Of a DNA stretch of 32,475 nucleotides, positions 25,210-32,475 are shown one piece after another. The stretch is taken from contig JBCCFW010000083.1 in the NCBI GenBank assembly GCA_039029535.1, forward strand, positions 1 through 32,475. The letters are read 5' to 3'. The notes below the pieces were generated by a model. It was not told the origin of the DNA. It saw only the letters and a program-made list of their open reading frames with translations, and did no database searches. Made by a program: the position numbers and the translations under genes. How positions within the stretch are numbered: the stretch's first letter is position 1; each line of letters starts with the position of its first letter. This DNA comes from JBCCFW01 sp039029535. GTDB lineage: Bacteria; Acidobacteriota; JBCCFW01.

Positions 25210-25488
25210 GCTCTCTCCAGCACGCAGCGTCCTCTTTCGTGTCGTTGGCTGCGGCTGGGGGAGGCTATCACGCGCCCCTCAGCGAGGCTGGTGCTCGTGG
25301 ACGCCACCGCGAGATCCGAAGTCGGCACGCAGCTTGCTCCATACCCCTCGTGACGTGGCCGCAGGTGCCACGCATCGACCAGGAGCCGCTCCTTCGAGGG
25401 CGGCAAGCGTTGCGGGACCAGGACGATTTTCAGTCCGAGAGCAAGAATTCCCATCGGCGAGCGATGCCGAGCGACCCGGACCCTCGGG
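25210..25488. promoter_or_regulatory. Divergent promoter region: bactofilin / beta-barrel operon
   Basis: About 280 bases between divergent bactofilin and beta-barrel genes. Nothing distinctive beyond the bactofilin ribosome-binding GGAG is seen. The barrel frame is open upstream to 25354 without a canonical start. A minus-strand frame (25206-25592) is open but resembles no family and overlaps the barrel gene. Confidence 0.4.
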
Positions 25489-26838
25489 GTGGTCGGGGTG
25501 CTGAGCGCCCTGCTCGCCGTCGAGCCGGCGCGGTCGTCCCACTTCGGCGGGACGTGGACCGCCCGGGCTTCGCAACGTGGGGGTGAACGCAACGACCGCT
25601 GGTCGTCCCGGCTGGAGATCCACTGGCAAGGTGGAAGTTGGAGCGGTGGCCTCGAGGTCCAGCTCGAATCGTCCCGACTCCCCGACGGCGTGCACCACGA
25701 GCGAGGCCTCGGCTCGGTGGACCTCCCCTCTCGCTGGCTGGCCTGGTCCGGTCGTCATCGGGGTCGCCCGCTCGGCATCCGTCTCGGTACCGACTCGGTC
25801 CAGGGGGCGAGCTCGAGCCTGGTCCTCGGTCCCACCCGGGTCGACGGCGTCACCGTGCGGTGGTCTCCCGACGAGCGGACCGACCTGCTCTTCGTGGCCG
25901 GCCACAGCGAGCAGGTCGACCCCCGCGAGCTCTTCGACGAGCCCCTCACCCTGTTCACGGAGGAGCAGCGGACCCTCGGCGACGACGGCCAGCTCGTCGC
26001 CGTGCGCGGACGCCGAGGCCTCGGGCGCTCGGCCGTGCTCGGGTCCACGTTGCTCGGCGTGAGCGCCGACGACGCACCGACCGTCGTGCTGGGCAGCGTC
26101 GACGTCGAGATGGAGCGAGGACCGTGGTCGCTCGAGGGCGAGCTCGCCCTGAGGGAAGAGGGCGGCTCGGCCATCTTCCTCCGCAACGGGCTGAGCCCGG
26201 GCGACCGCTGGGCCGCCTGGCTCGAGCTGCGTCGTCACCGTCGCTTCTTCTCCCCCCTCGGCCGCCTGCCCGTTCACTCCGGTCGCTTCACTGGTGACGA
26301 GACCGACGAGGACGGCGCGCAGCTCCGCTTCGACTGGTCGATCACCGATCGCATCGAGATCTCCCACGTGCTCGAGGGGCATCGCAACCGACGTCTCCAG
26401 AGCGATGGCGACGGTGGCGGCGGCGTGCGCTCGGCCGTCTTGCAGCGTCTGGAGCTCACGGCCTCCCTCGGTCGCGCGACCGCCCTGGCTTGGGGCTTCT
26501 CGCACGAGCAGGCCGGCCCCCTCGAGGCGCGGCTGCACTCCCTGCTGGTGACGCACGCTTTCGAACGCGGCAGTCGTCTCTCCGGTCGTCTCTCGCTCGA
26601 CGAGCTCACCGGCGGCAGCACGTTCACCGCCCGCGTCGCCTGGCGCCAGCCCCTGCTGCGTCGCCGGATCACCCTGCTGGTCGACGACACCTTCCAGCGC
26701 AGTCCCGACGGCAAGGGCCACTCACTGCGCGTCGGCGGCACCCTGCGCCTGTCTCGCATCGGCTACCTCACCATCCGTTCGGTCATCGACGAGAACGGAC
26801 CCGACGGCTGGGATGCCAGCTGGTACCGAAGGTTCTGA
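25489..26838 (+). CDS. Putative outer-membrane beta-barrel protein
   Basis: A 449-residue protein I cannot place in a named family. A short hydrophobic start (GVLSALLAVEPARS) may be a signal peptide. The rest consists of many short, alternately hydrophobic/polar segments with strong charged turns, for example WSSRLEIHWQGGSWSGGLEV, RWAAWLELRRHRRFF, QLRFDWSITDRIEISHVL, ATALAWGFSHEQAG and RVGGTLRLSRIGYLTIRS, ending in W-Y-R-R-F. The aromatic terminal Phe and alternation fit an outer-membrane barrel. The only canonical start is GTG 25489, giving an unusual signal peptide without basic residues. Stop overlaps the next ATG by one base (TGATG). Confidence 0.6.
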   Translation: MVGVLSALLAVEPARSSHFGGTWTARASQRGGERNDRWSSRLEIHWQGGSWSGGLEVQLESSRLPDGVHHERGLGSVDLPSRWLAWSGRHRGRPLGIRLGTDSVQGASSSLVLGPTRVDGVTVRWSPDERTDLLFVAGHSEQVDPRELFDEPLTLFTEEQRTLGDDGQLVAVRGRRGLGRSAVLGSTLLGVSADDAPTVVLGSVDVEMERGPWSLEGELALREEGGSAIFLRNGLSPGDRWAAWLELRRHRRFFSPLGRLPVHSGRFTGDETDEDGAQLRFDWSITDRIEISHVLEGHRNRRLQSDGDGGGGVRSAVLQRLELTASLGRATALAWGFSHEQAGPLEARLHSLLVTHAFERGSRLSGRLSLDELTGGSTFTARVAWRQPLLRRRITLLVDDTFQRSPDGKGHSLRVGGTLRLSRIGYLTIRSVIDENGPDGWDASWYRRF

Positions 26839-28280
26839 TGCGCTCCGAAGGTCAAATCCTGCTCCTCCTCGCGGACGAGGACGAGGCGCGGCGCATGCGG
26901 TCGAGCCTGGCGGGCCAGCGCCTGGACCTTCGGATGGCTCATGACGGCATCAGCGGCCTGGCTCTCGTCTCGGAGCTCACTCCCGACCTCGTCGTCTGCG
27001 ATCGTGCGCTGCCGAAGATGGACGGTCTCGAGGTCTGCCGTCTCATCAAGCGCAACCACCGTCTCAAGCACCTCCCGGTGCTGCTGCTGCTCGATGAGAC
27101 CGACGACGCCTCCCTGCTCACCAGCCTCGAGGTCGGCGCCAACGACTACTTGCAACGACCGCTCAACCTCGACGAGCTCGAGACCGCGGTGCGGTGCCAC
27201 CTGCGCAACCGGACCAGCATCAACCGGCTCAAGGACGACAACCGCGAGCTGGCGACCATTCTCGACATCGCCGAGAAGCTCAGCTCCACGCTCGCCACCG
27301 ACGACCTGTTCCAGCTCTTGGTGGAGGAAGTCTCGGCCGCACTCACCCTCGACGAGTGCTCGGTGGTCCGCTGGGAAGACTCGACGGGGACGGCGATGGT
27401 CGAGGCCTCTCGCGACACCGACCAGGCCGAGAAACAAGCAGCCGACCTGGAGGCCTTCCCCGAGCTCACGCGCTGCGCCGAGACCGGGAAGATGCTCTAC
27501 GTCGAGGACGTGCGACGCGACGGAGTGCTCGCGGAGGCTCACGGTGACGAGGAGCAGCTCTCCCTGCTCTGCATCCCCCTGCACCCCCGCGAGACCGATC
27601 AACGTCGAGCGGCGCTCCGGGTGGCCCGAAGCGGTGCCGCCTTGACCTATCGCGAGATCAAGTTTTGCCAGATCTGCTCGACCATGGCCGGCAACGCGCT
27701 GGAGAACGCCCGACTGTACGAGTCGCTGGAGCACGCTCACCGCGCGCTCACCGAGATCTCTCGACTCGACCCCCTCACCGACCTGTACAACCGTCGCCAT
27801 CTCTTCGACCGCCTCCAGCACGAGCTGGCGCGTTGCGCCGAGCAAGCGGTGCCGCTGAGCTGCCTGCTCATCGACCTCGATCACTTCAAGGCCATCAACG
27901 ATCAGCTCGGTCACCAGACCGGTGACCGCACCCTGGTACGGGTCGCGCGCCTCCTGTCGGGAAGCCTACGCGGAGGCGACCTGGTCGGTCGTTACGGAGG
28001 CGAGGAGTTCCTCGTCGTGTTGCCGCGCACGGGCCCCGACAACGCCCAAGAGCTGGCGGAACGCCTCCGTCAGCGCATCGAGACCGAGCAGGTGCCTGGC
28101 GCCCTCGGCTCGCTGACGGTGTCCATCGGCGTGGCCTCCGTCGACCCCAGCCGCCCCGTCTCGATGGACGACCTCGTCGGCCGTGCCGACCGGGCGCTCT
28201 ATGAAGCCAAGGGACTCGGACGCAACCGAGTGGCCTGCGATGACCTCGAAACAGCTCTCACCGGACCCAACCGGACCTGA
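26838..28280 (+). CDS. Receiver-GAF-GGDEF diguanylate cyclase
   Basis: A 480-residue protein: receiver (1-120), coiled coil, GAF domain (about 140-290), coiled coil, GGDEF (about 305-470). The GGDEF active site is GGEEF (387-391) in RYGGEEF, with the inhibitory I-site R378-G-G-D381 five residues upstream, so active and product-inhibited c-di-GMP synthesis from GTP is expected. The receiver has acidic residues near 13-16 and D55, but the conserved Thr appears to be Leu and the Lys is Arg (DYLQRP), so its phosphorylation may be altered. ATG 26838 was chosen because the REC fold begins here; the frame extends far upstream within the barrel gene. Confidence 0.92.
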   Translation: MRSEGQILLLLADEDEARRMRSSLAGQRLDLRMAHDGISGLALVSELTPDLVVCDRALPKMDGLEVCRLIKRNHRLKHLPVLLLLDETDDASLLTSLEVGANDYLQRPLNLDELETAVRCHLRNRTSINRLKDDNRELATILDIAEKLSSTLATDDLFQLLVEEVSAALTLDECSVVRWEDSTGTAMVEASRDTDQAEKQAADLEAFPELTRCAETGKMLYVEDVRRDGVLAEAHGDEEQLSLLCIPLHPRETDQRRAALRVARSGAALTYREIKFCQICSTMAGNALENARLYESLEHAHRALTEISRLDPLTDLYNRRHLFDRLQHELARCAEQAVPLSCLLIDLDHFKAINDQLGHQTGDRTLVRVARLLSGSLRGGDLVGRYGGEEFLVVLPRTGPDNAQELAERLRQRIETEQVPGALGSLTVSIGVASVDPSRPVSMDDLVGRADRALYEAKGLGRNRVACDDLETALTGPNRT

Positions 28281-28288
28281 AGGAGGAG
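28281..28288 (+). promoter_or_regulatory. Strong ribosome binding site for the REC-kinase gene
   Basis: AGGAGGAG at 28281-28288, five bases before ATG 28294. It fixes the start against a longer open frame reaching back into the GGDEF gene. Confidence 0.75.
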
Positions 28289-28293
28289 ACGAC

Positions 28294-29493
28294 ATGAACG
28301 ACACGAGAAGGAAGGTCCTGGTCGTCGACGACGAGCCGGTCATCCGCCTCTTCCTCCAGGAGCTCTTCGAGGACGAAGGCTACGAGGTGGTGGGCACCCA
28401 GTCCATCGCCGAAGGCCTGGCCGCCCTGCGCGAGCAAGAGTTCGACCTGGTGGTGACCGACAAGACCCTCCCGGACGGCACCGGTTTCGAGATCGTGCAT
28501 GCCGCCAAGGCGCTGGAGCCCCCCTGCGAGGCGATGATCATCACCGGCTATGCCTCGCTCGATTCGGCCGTCATGGCGTTGCAGATCGGAGCGTACGACT
28601 ACGTCCTCAAGCCCATCGAAGACGTGGACATGCTCCTCGAGAAGGCGCGCAAGGCCATCGAGAAGAAGGACCTCGCCCGCGAGCTGCTGGAGCTCCGGAC
28701 CCGAGTCGCCAGCATGAGGGAGGCTCAGCCGGCGCGGACTCCCTCCTCGAACCCGGGAGCCTGCGTGAACGAGCTCGCCGGAGACCTGCCGCAGCTCATG
28801 AAGCTGGCCGAGTTGGGGAGCCTCCTCCCCATGCTCACGCACGAGCTGCGTCAACCGCTCACGGGGATCACCGGACACGTCGACCTGCTGCTCCACTCTC
28901 GCGAGCTGGACACCGCCTGTCGACGCAAGCTCGAGTCCATCCGTGGTCAGCTCTCCCATGTTCACGAGCTCGTCGAGAGCCTGACTTCCTACTCGCGCTT
29001 CGCCCGGGGACGTGGGCTCGTGTCGATCGAGAGCACCGTCGAACGGGCGCTGACCATCTTCCCCGGGCTCCGCAGCTCGAGCCGCTACCAGCTCGAGCTC
29101 GACATCGAGCCGGGTCTCCCTCCCCTGCGCGGCAATGCGAACTCGCTGCAGCAGGTCCTGGTCAACTTGATCAAGAACGCGAAAGACGCCCTCGACGAGG
29201 TCAACGGCGGCGCGCTCCGGCTGAGAGCCCGTCGCGAGAGCGAGGACTGGCTGGTCCTCACCGTCGAGGATGCCGGCCCCGGGATCAGCGAGGACGTGCG
29301 CGATCAAATGTTCCAGCCCTTCTTCACGACCAAGCCCGAGGGCCTGGGCACGGGCTTGGGGCTGACGATCTGCCGTCAGATCGTGGAGGAGCACGGCGGC
29401 CGTCTCTTCCTGAGCTCGGCCACCACCGGTGGCACTCGCGTCGAGCTCCACATCCCCACGGCGCCGGTCGCAGCTCCGGTGGGCGCCGGCTAA
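28294..29493 (+). CDS. Receiver-histidine kinase (REC-HisKA-HATPase)
   Basis: A 399-residue cytoplasmic protein with an N-terminal receiver directly fused to a histidine kinase. Receiver residues are canonical: VDDE, D56 (VVTDKTLP), T84 (MIITGYAS) and K106 (YVLKP). After a helical linker (about 115-165) the H-box H183 is in LTHELRQPLTGITGH, N-box LVNLIKNAKDAL, G1 DAGPGIS, F-box PFFTTKPEG and G2 GTGLGLTIC. No sensor domain is present, so its input is likely phosphotransfer to the receiver, for instance from the Cache kinase two genes downstream. Start fixed by AGGAGGAG five bases upstream of ATG. Confidence 0.92.
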   Translation: MNDTRRKVLVVDDEPVIRLFLQELFEDEGYEVVGTQSIAEGLAALREQEFDLVVTDKTLPDGTGFEIVHAAKALEPPCEAMIITGYASLDSAVMALQIGAYDYVLKPIEDVDMLLEKARKAIEKKDLARELLELRTRVASMREAQPARTPSSNPGACVNELAGDLPQLMKLAELGSLLPMLTHELRQPLTGITGHVDLLLHSRELDTACRRKLESIRGQLSHVHELVESLTSYSRFARGRGLVSIESTVERALTIFPGLRSSSRYQLELDIEPGLPPLRGNANSLQQVLVNLIKNAKDALDEVNGGALRLRARRESEDWLVLTVEDAGPGISEDVRDQMFQPFFTTKPEGLGTGLGLTICRQIVEEHGGRLFLSSATTGGTRVELHIPTAPVAAPVGAG

Positions 29494-29532
29494 GCCCGTC
29501 TTCTTTCCCTTCCTTCATCCAGGAGTTCCGCC

Positions 29533-30405
29533 ATGAAGAAGCTGATGGTCGGAGGCCTCGCCGCGCTGGGCATCGCGGCGCTCGGCGCGGTGCTCTACCT
29601 GCGGCTCTTCCCGACGGACTCGAAGCCCGCCTACGTGCTCAGCTCTCACGCCGGCCAGGTCGAGTACAGCCTCGACGGTGAGAGCTGGCGACCGGTGGAG
29701 ATGAAGATGCGGCTGTCCGACCATGCTCGCATCCGCACCGCCGAGCACGCCGAGGCGACGCTCGCTCAGGGCAGCTCACATCTCACCGTGCGTCCGGGGA
29801 CCGAGATCCTCGTCGCCGACCTGCGCGAGGGCGTCGACAGCTTCCGACTCGAGGAAGGTGAGGTCCGCGTCGAAGCCCGCGATCGACGACTGAAGGTTCG
29901 TGGGCGAGCGGGACAGCTCGTCGATGCCTCGGAGGCCGGCTTCGGGATGACCGTGCTCGGGGACGGCATCGCGACGGTTCACGTGACCCGCGGCACCGTC
30001 CGCTTCGAGGCGGCCAACCACGTGGAGGAAGTCGCCGAGGGTCAGACCTCGTTCGCCCGCCCGGGCTCTCGCCCTTCCCGACCCGTCGAGATCCCCGAGA
30101 CCATCCTGGCCAACATCAAGTTCCCCGACGCCGAGGTGTTCAACGTGCGCCTCGCTCGCATCGAGGGGCGAGTCCCTCCCGGACATCGCGTGCGGGTCGA
30201 CGACAAGCTCGTCGACACCGACGACGACGGGGTCTTCGCCGTCGACGTCACGTTGAAGGAGGGCTACAACCGCGTGCAGGTGGTCACCAACGACCCGCTG
30301 GGTCGCAAGCGAGTGGACCTGTCACCGCCCTACACGGTCGACACCTCCGAACCGGAGCTGACCGACCTGAGCATAGGACCCGGTCCTCGGGAGGACGGCG
30401 GATGA
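29533..30405 (+). CDS. Membrane-anchored FecR-domain protein
   Basis: A 290-residue exported protein with an N-terminal membrane segment or signal anchor (about 4-22, KLMVGGLAALGIAALGAVLY). Next is a FecR-type domain (about 35-175) with repeated beta elements such as VEYSLDGESWRPVEM, SDHARIRTAEHAEATL, TEILVADLREGVDSFRLEEG and VTRGTVRFEA. A C-terminal beta-sandwich (about 200-275: RIEGRVPPGHRVRVDD, VDVTLKEGYNRVQVV) resembles Ig-like carbohydrate- or protein-binding modules. FecR proteins usually sense through an outer-membrane partner and control a sigma factor; here no sigma is adjacent. AGGAG lies seven bases before the ATG. Its stop overlaps the kinase downstream (ATGA). Confidence 0.8.
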   Translation: MKKLMVGGLAALGIAALGAVLYLRLFPTDSKPAYVLSSHAGQVEYSLDGESWRPVEMKMRLSDHARIRTAEHAEATLAQGSSHLTVRPGTEILVADLREGVDSFRLEEGEVRVEARDRRLKVRGRAGQLVDASEAGFGMTVLGDGIATVHVTRGTVRFEAANHVEEVAEGQTSFARPGSRPSRPVEIPETILANIKFPDAEVFNVRLARIEGRVPPGHRVRVDDKLVDTDDDGVFAVDVTLKEGYNRVQVVTNDPLGRKRVDLSPPYTVDTSEPELTDLSIGPGPREDGG

Positions 30406-32369
30406 AGCTCAAGCTCGGGCACAAGATGCTCGCCTTGCTCCTGCTGACGGGCGTGGTCCCGCTGCTCGTCTGCTCCTGGCTGATGATCGGCATCGGACAC
30501 GAGCAAGTCGCCACGGCGGTCGAGAGCCTGCACCGGCTCGAAGCGGGCGCGGCTGCCGGCTCGGTCCGACGGATCCTCACCTCGGCGGAGGACCGCCTTC
30601 TCGCCGACTTCGAGTCGGTGCTCGACCACGTCGAAGACGAAGACGTCCGCACCTGGCTGGTCTACGTGCTCGGACGCCAGGACAACGTCTTCACGTTCCG
30701 AGCCCTCGCCGTGCACGATGCCGAGGGTCAGCCGGTCTGCGAGCCGGTGAGCCTGCCGCCTTCGTCCATCCCGGAGGAGCATCGGGCCGACTATCTCGTG
30801 ACCCCCGAGGACGTCACCGAGTTCGTCGCAGCCGCTCCGGTGAGCGAGGTGTTGACGAGTCGAGAGACCCAGTTCTCCCGCGTCCGCGTGAACCCCCGCC
30901 GCCGTGAGGCCTTGGTCGCCGTCTCGGTTCCGATCCTCGGTCAGCAGGGCCTACTGAAATGGGTGGTGTCGGGCGATCTCAGCCTTCGCAACATTCAAAA
31001 GGTCGTGTCCAACGTCACTCTCGGGAGCTCCGGCCACGCCTACATCGTCGACGGAACCGGTCGAATCATCGCGCACCCGACCTTCGACCACGTCGTGCGA
31101 CGCGAGCTCCTGCCCGTCGGAGGCGTGGTGGCCACCGCCCTTCAGTCGGGCCGGGAGGACACCGTGCGCTTCGTGGACGCCGAGGGCGTGGGTCAGCTCG
31201 GAGCTCATGCTCCGATCTTCCGCGACGGCTGGCAGCTCGTCGTGCAACAGACCGAGGCCGACGCCTTCCAGCCGGTGGCTGCCATGCGAGCACGGGCGAT
31301 GTTCATCCTCGTGGTGACGCTGAGCTCGTCGCTGCTCTTCGGCTTCCTGTACGTGCGAGGGCTCGTCACGCCAGTGAAGCAGGTCATGCACGGGATGCGT
31401 CGCGTCATCCAGGGGCGCTACGACCATCGGCTCTCGGTCCGCACCGGCGACGAGGTCGGCGAGCTGGCCGAGGCGTTCAATCAGATGGGTCAGATGCTGG
31501 GCGACAGCCGGCGTGAGATCGAAGCCTGGAACACCGAGTTGCAGGACCGAGTGGCCGCCAAGACTCAGGCCCTCGAGAAGGCCCAGGCTCAACTCCTGCA
31601 AAGCGCGAAGCTCTCCGCCATCGGTCAGCTCGGTGCCGGGGTCGCACACGAGCTCAACAACCCACTTGCCGGCATCGTCGGTCAGGCCGCGCTACTCGAG
31701 CGCAGGCTCCACAAGATGGAGCTCAACCAGGACGAGCGAGCTCAGCTCCTGACCTACGTCGGTCACGTGCAGGGCGAGTCGAAGAGATGTCGGGCGATCA
31801 TCCGTGGGCTGCTCAGCCTGTCGGAGACCACCTCTGGCCGCTTCGACCTCATCGACCTCAACGAGAGCCTGAACAAGCTCGGAGCCCTCATCGAGAACAA
31901 CGGTCGTGCCAACGACGTGGACGTCCGACACGAGCTGGGCGCGAACCTCCCACGCGTGGAGATCAACGAGCAGCAGGTCCGGCAGGTCGTGCTGCACGTC
32001 ATCAACAACGCCTTCCAGGCCATGCCGGACGGTGGGCGCTTGACCATCTCCACGCGGGCGTCGCCCACCGGAGCCCTGCTCGAGATCGCCGACACCGGCC
32101 GTGGGATCCCACGCGAGGATCTCGATCGAGTCTTCGATCCCTTCTTCACCACGAAGGAAGTCTGGGAGAGCACGGGGCTCGGCCTGTCGGTGTGCTACTC
32201 CATCATCGAGTCACACGGAGGCCACATGGAGATCGACAGTGAGATCGGTCGCGGGACCACCGTGACTCTCGACCTTCCGCTCCGAGCCACGCGGCCAGGG
32301 AAAGGCACCCACCCCGCGGCGATCGGTCGGCGGGAAGAAGCTGCCGTGCCCGTCGCGACGGCGAGCTGA
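30402..32369 (+). CDS. Cache-HAMP sensor histidine kinase
   Basis: A 655-residue inner-membrane kinase. TM1 about 10-30, a periplasmic double-Cache-like sensor about 31-298 (including GSSGHAYIVDGTGRIIAHP), TM2 about 299-318, HAMP about 320-372, coiled coil, HisKA with H416 in GVAHELNNPLAGIVGQ, and HATPase with N-box VINNAFQAM, G1 DTGRGIP, F-box FDPFFTTK and G2 STGLGLSVC. It should autophosphorylate in response to a periplasmic ligand. No response regulator follows; the receiver of the REC-kinase two genes upstream is a natural phosphate acceptor. ATG overlaps the fecR-like stop by four bases. Confidence 0.92.
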   Translation: MKLKLGHKMLALLLLTGVVPLLVCSWLMIGIGHEQVATAVESLHRLEAGAAAGSVRRILTSAEDRLLADFESVLDHVEDEDVRTWLVYVLGRQDNVFTFRALAVHDAEGQPVCEPVSLPPSSIPEEHRADYLVTPEDVTEFVAAAPVSEVLTSRETQFSRVRVNPRRREALVAVSVPILGQQGLLKWVVSGDLSLRNIQKVVSNVTLGSSGHAYIVDGTGRIIAHPTFDHVVRRELLPVGGVVATALQSGREDTVRFVDAEGVGQLGAHAPIFRDGWQLVVQQTEADAFQPVAAMRARAMFILVVTLSSSLLFGFLYVRGLVTPVKQVMHGMRRVIQGRYDHRLSVRTGDEVGELAEAFNQMGQMLGDSRREIEAWNTELQDRVAAKTQALEKAQAQLLQSAKLSAIGQLGAGVAHELNNPLAGIVGQAALLERRLHKMELNQDERAQLLTYVGHVQGESKRCRAIIRGLLSLSETTSGRFDLIDLNESLNKLGALIENNGRANDVDVRHELGANLPRVEINEQQVRQVVLHVINNAFQAMPDGGRLTISTRASPTGALLEIADTGRGIPREDLDRVFDPFFTTKEVWESTGLGLSVCYSIIESHGGHMEIDSEIGRGTTVTLDLPLRATRPGKGTHPAAIGRREEAAVPVATAS

Positions 32370-32379
32370 GTGAGCCGAG

Positions 32380-32421
32380 TCATTTGGAACCCGTCGCAAA
32401 ATTCGACCCGTTCCAAAATGA
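32380..32421 (+). terminator. Long imperfect palindrome after the last kinase gene
   Basis: The arm TCATTTGGAAC (32380-32390) pairs with GTTCCAAAATGA (32410-32421), 11 bp with one bulged A. Inside it GTCG (32393-32396) pairs with CGAC (32404-32407), separated by a 2x2 mismatch of C bases. It begins 11 bases after the stop codon and has no U-tract. It may be the operon terminator or a regulator-binding palindrome for a gene beyond the window. Confidence 0.5.
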
Positions 32422-32453
32422 TCGTCACCCGCCCACGGCAACCAGGGCCCCGC

Positions 32454-32463
32454 GGGGGGGGGG
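32454..32463 (+). repeat. Run of ten G near the window end
   Basis: Ten consecutive G, followed by TCCCAGAAAAAC to the last base. Nothing comparable occurs elsewhere in the window, and it probably marks the low-quality end of an assembled contig rather than biology. Confidence 0.5.
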
Positions 32464-32475
32464 TCCCAGAAAAAC

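Noticed and set aside
25206..25592. A 128-residue minus-strand open frame upstream of the bactofilin gene
   Set aside because: No family resemblance, and it overlaps the barrel gene; it occupies the divergent promoter region.

Overview
The window is very GC-rich and densely coding, with strong G/C preference at third codon positions, many GTG and a few TTG starts, and repeated 4-base stop/start overlaps (GTGA, ATGA, TTGA). The gene content suggests a Gram-negative, motile or surface-gliding bacterium with a large signalling repertoire: type IV pilus retraction ATPase, bactofilin, DsbD electron transfer, a menaquinone (futalosine-route) gene, CheB/CheR, HD-GYP and GGDEF proteins and four histidine kinases. 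This best fits a deltaproteobacterial or Myxococcota-like lineage. That placement is inference from gene content; no rRNA or other phylogenetic marker was analysed. I saw no tRNA, rRNA, CRISPR array, insertion sequence or phage gene.

Layout. 1-909: the end of pilT and a cyclic-nucleotide-binding-domain protein, facing moaC and mqnA (931-2237, minus) across a bidirectional hairpin. 2547-4821: an isocitrate dehydrogenase homologue with a strongly altered active site, then malate dehydrogenase. 5145-5975: a secreted eight-cysteine protein behind a structured leader. 6023-7823: a three-gene overlapping unit of sigma-like factor, zinc-finger anti-sigma factor and GNAT acetyltransferase. 7957-10828: a thiol-redox operon of cytosolic thioredoxin, a stand-alone DsbD N-terminal domain and full-length DsbD, ended by an 11-bp hairpin. 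10972-12792: typA/bipA. 12878-14137: an exported ankyrin protein.

14134-25206 is all leftward. Read in transcription order it is bactofilin, ruvX, mltG, gamma-carbonic-anhydrase-like protein, xdhC family, a GAF-PAS histidine kinase and an NtrC-type regulator; then, after a 189-bp gap, a Cache-HAMP-HD-GYP receptor, cheR-TPR and cheB. No cheA, cheW or ordinary methyl-accepting receptor is present, so the CheR/CheB pair is tied to a c-di-GMP phosphodiesterase-type receptor.

25489-32369 is a rightward five-gene unit: a putative outer-membrane beta-barrel, a receiver-GAF-GGDEF diguanylate cyclase, a receiver-histidine kinase, a membrane-anchored FecR-domain protein and a Cache-HAMP histidine kinase. 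It reads as an envelope-to-c-di-GMP signalling system and is my best candidate for something not previously described as a unit. The window ends about 100 bases later in an imperfect palindrome and a run of ten G that looks like a contig edge.

The main points for a second look are the altered isocitrate dehydrogenase homologue, the duplicated nDsbD, the CheR/CheB/HD-GYP unit and the beta-barrel/GGDEF/REC-kinase/FecR/Cache-kinase unit.
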